From Hypsibius dujardini (taxonomy: Eukaryota; Tardigrada; Eutardigrada; Parachela; Hypsibiidae): 30,000 nt of DNA. Of this stretch, positions 20,802 to 30,000 are shown in pieces. The first letter of the stretch is position 1, and each line of letters begins with the position of its first letter. A program made the position numbers and the translations under genes. Location: NCBI GenBank assembly GCA_001579985.1, contig LRSR01013637.1:1-30000 (forward strand), written 5' to 3'. The notes beneath the pieces were generated by a model. The model was not told the DNA's origin. It saw only the letters and a program-made list of their open reading frames with translations, and searched no databases.

Positions 20802-22566
20802 CTGTTGAAATTACTGTGAGTGAGCTTGACACGTCCACAGTATCAGTGAGTTTGTGTTACTGTCAAACTTTTTTAGTCAGAACAGTACAATAGTTTTATT
20901 ATACTATGGGCGTAAATTTTTATACTTCTACTTCAGATCTGCTTTTTCATTTTGCCTTCCAGCCATTTTCTTATTTTTCTCTACTGTACTCCTTTTGAAC
21001 TGTGGCGCCACCTAAATTCGTTTAGGCGGGTAATAAATAATGGCGCTAGTATTTTTTTGTAATATTATTCGACTTCCTAAACTCAGTCAAAAGCAGCCCG
21101 ATGACTTAAGCCAACGGGCAGCCTTTTAAGAACTCAGCCAGTTTACATTGGAACTATTAAGGTTGACGTTCTTTTGAAGTTAAAAACATTGCGGAATAGC
21201 TGCGTTTGCGGTAAGCTCATAACAGCCACTTGAAACGCAGTCATATTCCGATAGAGTTTTGCATTAGCCGGAAAATGTGGCGTATTCTGGCTGCGTATGT
21301 ATGTAATTCGACTAAAATTATCTTCCGGGTGCAGGAGGATCCTTGTTGAGATCATTTTATAATTTTCATTTCCATCCGCCCATAGAAATTGTAGAAATGT
21401 TTAAATATACAGCTCGCGACCTCAATATGATCGTGCGAAATAATAATGATATATACTAGCGTACGACGTGTACGTACTCATCATGATAGTAAAACAATCT
21501 ATTCTTCCTTCAAGAAGCAAGGATCGCAAGACGACGAAAATTGGACTGAATGAGAATTTGGAAATCAAAGCGAGAAGTCTCAAACCGAGCTTTGAAGACT
21601 CATTCTTATCGGGCAGACATGGCTACGACAATGTAAACAATAGCATTCTTCAATCGACCCAAAAACATTTGCACAAGACAAGGACAAAAACTATTACAGT
21701 AGGAGAATTGCAGTACGAGTACATATGAGCAATATGAGGAACATGAGAATCAACTTTGAAATATTGAGCGGCAAATCCATAAAAAAATACGAACGTCACA
21801 AAAGTGCTTGCTGCAGCATGAAGGCATAAATATGCAGCGGTATTAATGTCCCCCCAGGGTCAAGAAAAGTGCTCTGAAATTCAGCGGTCTTTAACCTTAC
21901 AGGAACCTTACAGTTGGTAGATTGGGAAAGGTCCCTGGGTTCTCACAGGTTGTTTCGCAAGCGATGACATTATTAATTCAGATTTACCCTGCTTGAGAGA
22001 AGATTTTAGTTGACGGTGATGTTTGATAACGAGTCCCGCGAATCATTCAGTGCGATGCTCTTTGCCAACTCGATGAATTTTGCCAAAAATAATGTTGTTT
22101 GTTTGGATAATACATTTTGATGGTCACATGAAATGAATAAACCAAGTCTGTGAGCTCGCGCTTAGTCAGCCAGATAGTGGTCGTAATTGCACTTTAAATT
22201 TGCGCAACACCGTGTAGTACAACGATTTCAATAAGATGGCCCGAAATCCTGTATTTCTATCATCAATAATAAAGAGATTTATGACAAAACATATGCTTTA
22301 AAGTCGAAGCATGATTTTAGGTCGTGAAACTTTATTCTAGCGTATCTTGCGGACACCAACGATTTACCTCCTAGTTCGGTGGGTGGAATAAGAATTTTTG
22401 TCTATATTTTCATTACCAATATTCCGCGCAACTTCACTAAAAACTAAAGTTTTCGCTGAATTTGCTGTTGTCCACGGAGCCTTCATTCATGCCCTGACAG
22501 TTGAACGATCTCAAATATTTATTAGTCTCGCTAGAAAATTGTGGGCGAATTTAAGTACGAAAAGCA
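20802..22566. other. Intergenic upstream of R3
   Basis: AT-rich DNA holding no recognised gene. Frames at 21143-21355 (minus) and 21468-21728 (plus) are open but lack family signatures and splice partners. The last few hundred bases should include the R3 promoter. Confidence 0.4.
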
Positions 22567-25500
22567 ATGGCAGGATTAGTTTGCAATTTTGTGAGTTGTC
22601 TATCGCTTATGTCTGTCGGTGTTGTTTGGGGCGAACCAAACACTAGCTATAGCACTGCGACGGAAGCAACTCAAGATCTAGACGTTCGCCACTATTTTAG
22701 CGATAAAGCTGAGGATTTCTGGGAGATGAAGTTACATATTATCCAGATGATTCTCGGGGACGGGCCATCCGCCCTCGGCTTCAATACCATGGCTCCGGCT
22801 TACGATGTCGCCCTCAAGACGGCCAGTAAAAAATACCCTAACATCTTCGGCAACGTCAGCGTTACACGGGTGTTCATACCCGGAGTTTTTTCCACTTGTG
22901 ATTTTTCGACCGGTGAGATCATCCCACTACTTTACCGTTTACTACCGGATATCCGGCGGAAAGAATTCCCTGTCATCCTCTCGCCCGGTGAGTGAGGAAC
23001 AGAAAACGCGGAATTGGAACGTGATGTCTCATTTCCTTTCAGTGAGATGGCACTTGATTTGTTTATAGACTGCATCACGGAGGTCATGGTCATGGCTGAC
23101 TTTGCACGTGGTAAGTCTTTTCGTGTGACGTGTATCGAGGAGCTGCGGCCGGATCCTGGTACCGATAATTAATCATGCTAATTTGCTCTTCAATTTTTTA
23201 TGTAGAAGTGAAGATTCCCCTGATAGCAAGGTACGAATCTGTTTTTCGTATAATCCCACAGCAGAAAATACTGTCTCATTGAAGAGATTTTTGGTACTAC
23301 TAGTAGTATTAGTACCTTAGTAAATAATTCTTGAAAGTCGCACAATGCAATGTAATTTCTGTACTTGCAGTAGCTATGGTCTGATGTTAAACTATAACTG
23401 CTTCAAGAATTCATTAAAAAGTCAAATGTGTGATTTTGAAGGATTTTTCGAACACGTAGCATTGCCAATGGCAATGGCAAGGACATTTCAGTACTGCGGT
23501 ATTGCTGTTTACTTAGAAATTGACCACTATTGGACGCTGGTGAGTTACAAATTGTGACACTAATACTTGACCAATATTTTGGGAACAAAATTAAGTCGAC
23601 TGCAGTAATTCTCCAAAAAGAAAAATAGTCGACACACTGTACGTATTGGACACTGAACCGTGAATTAAAACGAGACCAAATAAAATACTGTATAACAATA
23701 TATAGAACCAGAAGGTTATAATTGCGGGTAGAACGGGAGCTCAATTCTTTGATGATCAGCCGACAAAAGTGGCGTTTCTAAAAAAAGCTGTGATTTAGAG
23801 CAATTACGGGACTGCCCTCGAAAATTTTTAATCATTTTAAATACCTTGATTATATAGAAGCGGGTCGGCCAGCAAGCGGGCAGCATAAAATTAGAAAACA
23901 ATCGTGAGAAAAAACAATATTGAAAAATAGTACGTCAGACCCCAGGGACTCCCTTCATCTTTAGTCACGTTTGCCATTACACTGTATTCAGTACATTGTA
24001 TTTTGTATCAGACACGTGTGCTATACTGACGTTATTTGTTTCCTTATGCATATATTTGAATTTCTCCCTTTAATTAACTGATAAAGAGTATACCTTCTTG
24101 GCGCCGCGTAGAGGTTCACAATCCGTTGATATATGCCAGAATGCCTTTCTCGTTGAAGAGTTTTTTCAATTTAATGATAAAACAGGCGGTCTTTTTACGG
24201 CAATCAGTACTTTCTCCAGGATGTTGGATTATTGGTGACCTTTTGGTGACCAATGATCTACTGACCACTGTTCCACAAGCAAATTCTGTTGTCATCACAC
24301 TATATATTGTTATTACTGTAGTACATGTTGTCCTTCAATCAAATGTATTTGTCGGAGCGGTGGAACCTAGAGAACCCCAGAATTTCTTTAACTTGGGACG
24401 ATATGCTGAGTGGTAACCCAGAATGTTTCTGCATTATATTTTGTTGATTCTATTTTCTCTGATTTTGACTGTAAACACTTTAATTTTGGGAAATGGTTAA
24501 ATTTAAAGAATTTTGATGTTGCCCTTCTTATAATTCAACTTGAGATCGATTGGCATCAGCAAAATCTTTTTTTGGACGTCAGGGGGCGGAGCTAAAGGTA
24601 ATTGTCGAGCCCGACCGAAAACTTACGAGTGATATTCCAGAAATGACGCATAGCTCCGCCCCCTGACACCCGAAAAGATTCTGCGACTACCAAGCAATTT
24701 GAAATTTATATTTGAGAAGGATGGTATTAAAATTCGTCACACTAAATCATTCTGCAAAAATGAAGTTTTAGGGTCAAAATCAAGAGAAACATAATTTTCC
24801 AGTGTTTTCGTAACTTTGAAATTCTGCCGAAAAAAGTCCTCCTATTGTGACCGATAAAACTAATTTTGAAAATTATCATAATTGTAGCTCTATAAACAAA
24901 ATGTAAAGCGGAGACATTCTAGGTTCCCCCTCTTAAAATCGTCTCAAGTAAGGAATACTATAATTCAATTGTTTAGCCTACTAAAACAATCAACGACATT
25001 TGGGCCCGTTTGGCCATGGTTTGGTATTAAACAATAAAAAATAACAATCATTCAAAAAAAATAATTCTTGTAAGCGGATCGAAGAGTTTGCGGCTCGCGC
25101 CCCCGAATCTATAACATTTTTTGTTTAGTACGGCTACGGATCCCGGTGCGGTGACCGGCCGTTACCCGACCCTCCTGACGTGGGCCGCCGCCCCATTCCG
25201 CAACATTGTTGACGCGGTGGTGCAGCTGTGCCGACGGTTCAGCTGGACCGAGTTCAACCTCTACTGCGACGACAGTGCCGAACAGAGTCCTATGCCGGAA
25301 GTCCTGTGCGCCTTGATTTTGGCCGTCATGCGAACCAACGCAGTGGCTGTCAGTGTAATTAGCCGACACTTTGACTCGTCCTCCACTGTGGGAGGAGGAA
25401 CCCTCCGCCCGGCCTTGTCCGCAGGAAAAAAGCACAGCGTCAGTAAGCAGGTCAACAAAGTTTCTCAACATTAAAATTTAGAATGGAGAAAATTTAATAA

Positions 25501-26867
25501 TTTCTTCACTAATTTGACAGTTAACGTGTTTGCCTCGGCACCGTCAGCTTATCCGTCAGTTTTGGTAAGTGTTCTCTCCGTCGTCCGTCCCCATTCTAGT
25601 TGACGCTTGACGGCCACGTCAATTTTACCTTCATTTATTATTTGCCTCTTTGTGACCCTGTTTAGGCTGATGCGTCTGCTTTATCAATGGCGACTGGAGA
25701 ATATGTATGATTCGCCTATGAATTCTGGCTTCCTTCCCGTTGTAAATATGTAGTATATAATAAAGACTTGATGTTAGGTGTTTGTCCTCTTGCCGTCTTC
25801 ACCGAACGAGCAGCACAGATATATCGACTGGTTCAACATAACGAACCCAGTAGGTGAACTCCTTCCCCCCCTTGCCCCACTCCCTACGTGGTAGATTGAA
25901 CGGTTACCCGTTCTTTGGTCCCTATGTCCAACATCGGACCTTGAGCAAGGCCGCATGCCAGTAAACCCGAACGTAACATAATCGATTCTGTACAGGCCGT
26001 GACATCCATGTTCCCCTTCGCGTTTGCACTGGATTTTTTAAGGATCAACTGGCTGGCAGTTAGCAATGAAGTTGCCGAGATGCGGAGTATCTCCTTTGAC
26101 AAATATAATTGGACCATTAGAAAGGACCGGGATGTAAGCATCTTAAAAATAAAACTACCTATCTTAATCTTATTGGTTGTTTTTTTAATAATGTGCTGCT
26201 TTTACAGCGTAACGTTCAACGTTTGGCAGCCTATGAAAGTGCGCTTATGATGGCCGAGGTACTCAATTTCTTTGCTCGGTATTTCAGCTGGAACAATCTG
26301 ACCTGCCAACTTAAAGTCAGTTTTTCTATAGGTCGTGAAGGAGAGCTGGAGCGGACTGTCTAACATGACTGCTGAGTCTTTCGTCCGGGCATTTTACGGG
26401 AAACGTTTTCAATTGCCGTCCGGAGTGGTGAAAATCTCCCCGACGGGATTGCGGGTTTGTAACATGGAGATCAAGCAGTTTCGAGTGAAGAACCGCTCCT
26501 TAGAGGTATGCATCAGTAGGTACAATCGAATCATAGAGTCCATTATATATGAGATATATCCTGTAGATTTGAATTGGCGCAGGTTGTCCTGTTGTTCGAG
26601 CAAGAGCCTGCCCGTTTGACGCCGATCAACGGGTCAGCCATTCTCTGGCAGGGACCGTCATTTCCACCTCCCTCACGGCCAGCTTGTCGTGATGTCTCCG
26701 GCTCTTACTGTAGTCAAACTACTGGTACGACCACAAGCAATCATGCGCAATGCTTTGTATGATAAAATAATCATAGCACATTTGGGATTAAATATCAAGG
26801 AGGTTTGTTTTGTTCATACTTTTAGTTTGAATGATAAAAAGTGGTTGGATGGGTTTTAGTGACAGGA

Positions 26868-26910
<43 letters not shown>

Positions 26911-28312
26911 GAACAAACAATCAAACAGACAGACAAACAGACAGACCTATACTGGTCGGTCGCCTTGCACTTTTCTTGAATATTTTACTTCAGCCATACA
27001 GGCACTATATCCGGGCGTCAAATCATTCCGAATGATCGTCCACGCTTTTGTCTGCATGATAGTCATCCAGGCAGCTGACATTCTCTGCTTTCCAGGGTTA
27101 TTCCCTCACTTGCATTGTCTAAGTGTTCTCGGTTGTTTCGGCCGACCACCGTTTCGCCGAGTTCTATCATTCCGGCTGCGCTCCTTCCGACAGTCCAGCC
27201 ATTCGTCTGTCCGTCTGTCCCTTTGTCCGTCCGTCCGTCCGTCCGTCTGTCTGTCCCTCCGTCTGTCTGCCTGTCCGTTCGTTCGTCCGTTCGTCAGTCC
27301 GTCTGTGCGGCCCCATTCTCCGTTTATTAAACCATACCTTTTATTAAATAAGTCACCCTTCCGCTGTCTAGACCCCTCCATCTAGCCTTCCGTCAGTCCA
27401 GCCAGCCAATTCGTCTTGCTGCGCGTCCCTTCGATCATTCGGTCAGTCGTTCATTATTCGATCCTCCCAACAGTCTCTTGTGACCCTCAAGTCTGGCTGT
27501 TTGTAGCTGAGATTCCCAATCAGTCCGTCTACGCCTTCTTCCGATCGTTCAGCCGTCCGTCTCTTTGTTTGCCTCTCCGACTGTCCGTCCTATTAGACCC
27601 TCAGACCCTATTAGTCAGCTCTCCGTTCAATCAAAGTGTATAGATAGGGTTACCCATCCCCTTTGGTTCAATCATACACCTCTTGGTATGATTTGTTACC
27701 GTCACACCATTCAGCCAGTCGTCTAATAACTACTCCACCAATCCCAACTCAGCTTCCCATCAAGTCTGATTGTTTCAATCATACATTACCGTCGGAGCTG
27801 AATCACCGAATTCTATACAAGGCTGTGCTCAAAAATTAGGACTGTGGTCATCCAGTCTCGACAAGCAGACAAATACTGTTTAGGGGAATGTATTCGCAAA
27901 CACGAGACCCCGACAAAAATTGTTACTGCAATCGATTTTATATCGGAGTAATCTCTCTCACTTTCATTTGCAGACAACACGTATACAGTGTTAATTATCG
28001 GCATGTCAGCCTTCGCCTGTCTTGTGGGATTCGCTGTGGCCGCTCGGTTTATTTTCCGAATGCGCCGGTACGTATCAATAAATATTTGACACACCGTAGT
28101 AATATGATACAGTCAGCGCCATACATACCTCACCGTATGAGCAAAAATAGCTTTTTCCGACTGAGTGTTGTTTTAAATGTTTTAGACGAGTAATTGCTGA
28201 CAAAAATTGGTGGATTCTTCAAGGTTACCTGGGATTACCTCGACGTCAGAGAGCCATGTCGTGTAGGGACTTACTAGGTTCCTTTTTTTACGACCTAAAA
28301 TGGTCAGAATAA
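22567..28312 (+). CDS. R3: ANF-receptor-type single-pass receptor, short tail
   Basis: Third paralog, on the strand opposite to R1 and R2. Exons: 22567-22987, 23069-23110, 23206-23230, 25129-25442, 25521-25564, 25666-25704, 25778-25849, 25996-26133, 26208-26258, 26332-26505, 26583-26724, 27974-28067 and 28186-28312, giving 560 residues. Every intron is GT/AG with the same phases as R1 and R2. The signal peptide is MAGLVCNFVSCLSLMSVGVV. Ectodomain motifs are LHIIQMILGDGPSALGFN, DC...MADFAREVKIPLIA, GRYPTLLTW, FSWTEFNLYCDD, YNWTIRK, ESFVRAFYGKRFQLPSG and RPACRD..GSYC. TM is VLIIGMSAFACLVGFAVAAR. The 42-residue tail has NWWILQ and PRRQR. If exon 13 instead splices at 28224 the protein would continue, but nothing kinase-like follows before the window ends. 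Intron 11 (1249 nt) holds tetranucleotide arrays. Confidence 0.82.
24535..24712. repeat. Palindromic repeat in R3 intron 3
   Basis: The inner arms 24578-24593 and 24652-24667 are perfect 16-bp inverted repeats (GTCAGGGGGCGGAGCT). The pairing continues outward imperfectly for about 40 bases more on each side, through AAAATCTTTT and CAATTTGAAAT-like blocks. It is related to the palindrome in R2 intron 3. No coding capacity. Confidence 0.7.
26866..26946 (+). repeat. (CAGA)n microsatellite in R3 intron 11
   Basis: More than ten near-perfect ACAG/CAGA units, then a degenerate continuation with AAACAGACAG. Its reverse complement (TCTG) matches the strand sense of the GTCT/GTCC array some 250 bases downstream. 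Confidence 0.9.
27200..27605 (+). repeat. GTCC/GTCT array in R3 intron 11
   Basis: A dense core of GTCC, GTCT and GTTC units at about 27203-27305 fades into degenerate CAGTC/CCGTC-type sequence to about 27605. With the CAGA array upstream it forms an opposed, potentially fold-back arrangement like FB1 and FB2. The open frames through it (Ser/Pro/Val/Arg-rich) are repeat artefacts. Confidence 0.8.
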
Positions 28313-28313
28313 A
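28308..28313 (+). terminator. Possible R3 polyadenylation signal overlapping the stop codon
   Basis: An AATAAA hexamer overlaps the TAA stop (28310-28312) of the read-through form of R3 exon 13. If used, it would give a very short 3' UTR and confirm the short cytoplasmic tail. Confidence 0.35.
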
Positions 28314-30000
28314 AATCATTTTTCATCTCCACTCTGTTATCTGTTATCTGTATAAGTGCAGTATCATAACAAAACCCCTTTGTTTCTAGCTTTTTTTCTC
28401 AAAGTTCTAATTGGCGTTTTATATCATTTGTGCAATCCCTTCAAATTTTCTACCATTTTGTCTCGGAATTTCTATCGAGAACCTCACTCTCAGCTTTTCC
28501 TCATTGTTGACGGTATGTTTGTTTGTTCACAGAAATTCACCTTTTTCTCAATCTTTTTTTCAACTTTGTTTAGAAACCTTTCTTTTCTTCTCCGTTTATT
28601 TGCAGTACCTTTGTTGAAAAACTTTGCCGTTTCTTTTCGATTTTTGGGAAATATTTTCCGTAACGAAACTCTCTTTTGAACAACATGGAAGACCATGCAT
28701 TTTTTTGCTGACTGAAAAATAACGCCCGAATTCTTCATGCACCTGAAAGGAATGTTGCGCCTCGTTGGTCGGTATGCCAGAGCAGGGCTATATAGTGGGC
28801 GTTGCCATACATGGGGTCTTAAACGAACAAACAGTGTGTGTTGGTAATAGCTTTATTGCCCCCGACATTAATTGACGGTTTCATGCTCATCTCCGTGGGC
28901 AATAATCGACTTAATAACCGGTTATGGAGTGATCGTTCCCTCGGCGCCCCGCCGAGAAAAGCATGCGACACAAGCCGCACATATCGCTAGCAAATCTACC
29001 TGGTCATTTGGACAAGACAGTGATATTTAATTACGGATGTATGCAAATTTAATTAGTTATTTGCATTTTTTTCTGCCCCGTTCGGTCATTTTTTAGAGTG
29101 AAGATCATATCTCTTGTTGTGATTTGACACTCACACTTAGGAAGGGATCAATTAATTGGGGAAATTAGACAGGGTAAACGGTCTTGTATGAGAATATAGT
29201 ATATTCTAATTGCTATAAAAAGTATGAAGATTCTCCATTGCAACTCCCGTAGACAAAAAACATCAGTACAAACGATTTTTAAAACACCTTCTCATATGAG
29301 TTTGTCCCACCAGGGAGACAGTATACGAAGAATATTTGTGTCCAGCATTAACACAGTACAAGTCGTACCAGAAAAAATACAAAAGATGCATTAGTGTCTA
29401 ATCAAATTCTACCTTAGACTACATTATCTACACTATATATTTTACTGTCGTTATGAGCCTCGTGTTCTCCTGGTTTCAAATGCTATCAAACCAGACTTCT
29501 GCACTAATATTTGTATGGGTAAGAGGCGTAAAATTCGCCGCTTCAGACATGTATGTGTAATTCCTAACATAAAGCAATGTTTGTGCCTGTACCAGTACAG
29601 TGGGTTAGATTTGATACAGATAAAACCAAGAGCTCCTTGCCCAAGTGGCATAAATTCTCAAACCACCAGCTGGCATCTGTACATCATTTGTAATTTAAAA
29701 TATCACTTTGCATTCCAGCAGACTCACACAGGGTCATAATCGTTATGCTCGTTCATTAGGGCGCGTTAATCCGCGCGCCCACAAATCGCTTTTCACGCTC
29801 GGTCAAAACGACTCATTATCAGCACCCTCCGATTTTCTCGACTCGACCATCACTCCTCGCCGCGTTCTCAATCCTTCCATTTTTTTCTGGAACAACACCC
29901 CGTCATCAGAGTAGCCTCACTTTATTAGCTGAACTTCGTGCCATAGACCAGACCTTTAAACAGACTGCCAGCCCTCGAAGCTCGCCAGATAGCCAGACCG
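28314..30000. other. Intergenic, no gene recognised
   Basis: A T-rich segment (28350-28680) whose long frame is Phe/Leu-rich and low in complexity, then mixed AT-rich DNA. From about 29700 the sequence becomes richer in CpG, with a short perfect inverted repeat GGGCGCG/CGCGCCC (29759-29765 and 29774-29780). This could be the start of a promoter region for a gene beyond the window. No kinase-homology or cyclase motif was found on either strand. Confidence 0.4.

Noticed and set aside
25109-25471. 120-codon minus-strand open frame
   Set aside because: Antisense shadow of R3 exon 4.
26831-27385. 184-codon plus-strand frame, longest of its area
   Set aside because: It runs through the CAGA and GTCC arrays. 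The DRQT and VRPS-type repeats are translations of microsatellite DNA.
28356-28679. Phe/Leu-rich 107-codon frame after R3
   Set aside because: It comes from T-rich low-complexity DNA. The hydrophobicity is compositional and no receptor or kinase motif follows.
1-30000. tRNA, rRNA, CRISPR, bacterial operons
   Set aside because: No cloverleaf with the conserved B-box pattern, no rRNA segments, no regularly spaced direct repeats and no ribosome binding sites were seen. The gene structure is eukaryotic.

Overview
This is a 30 kb piece of an intron-rich animal nuclear genome, about 40% GC. Introns are mostly 50-150 nt with GT/AG ends, and the non-coding DNA is full of tetranucleotide arrays, fold-back repeats and small inverted-repeat transposons. 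No bacterial-type operons, ribosome binding sites, CRISPR arrays, tRNA or rRNA genes were seen. The protein families point to an invertebrate, probably an ecdysozoan. A tardigrade is my guess, not something the sequence proves.

Layout. (1) 126-2412, plus strand: a complete eight-exon gene for the nucleoporin/GATOR2 WD40 protein SEH1. (2) 3375-3815, minus strand: the first three membrane helices of a rhodopsin-type GPCR with no visible remainder. (3) 3.9-5.9 kb: intergenic DNA with a 630-bp TA-flanked inverted-repeat transposon and a near-perfect 32-bp-arm hairpin. (4) Three paralogous 13-exon receptor genes, called R1 (minus, 9493-5980), R2 (minus, 16393-10312) and R3 (plus, 22567-28312). I assembled them by hand from splice sites and from comparison with one another. 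Each encodes a signal peptide, a ligand-binding ectodomain of the ANF-receptor type (natriuretic peptide receptors and receptor guanylyl cyclases), one transmembrane helix and a tail of about 25-42 residues. No kinase-homology or cyclase domain is present in the space available, so they look like the clearance-receptor (NPR-C) architecture. R1 and R2 are same-strand tandem copies and R3 is inverted relative to them. (5) 16.4-22.5 kb: a poorly explained interval with two weak unassigned coding candidates. (6) 28.3-30 kb: AT- and T-rich non-coding sequence ending in a CpG-rich patch.

Mobile DNA sits largely inside receptor introns. Fold-back elements built of degenerate GTCC/GGAC units fill intron 7 of both R1 and R2, and in R2 a second copy of the TA-flanked transposon is nested inside. 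Opposed CAGA and GTCC/GTCT arrays lie in intron 11 of R3. Palindromic repeats lie in intron 3 of R2 and R3.

The main points for follow-up are the cyclase-less receptor cluster, a broken splice donor in R2, and the fold-back element at the same intron in two paralogs. All gene models come from reading the sequence by eye; no database search or transcript data were available.
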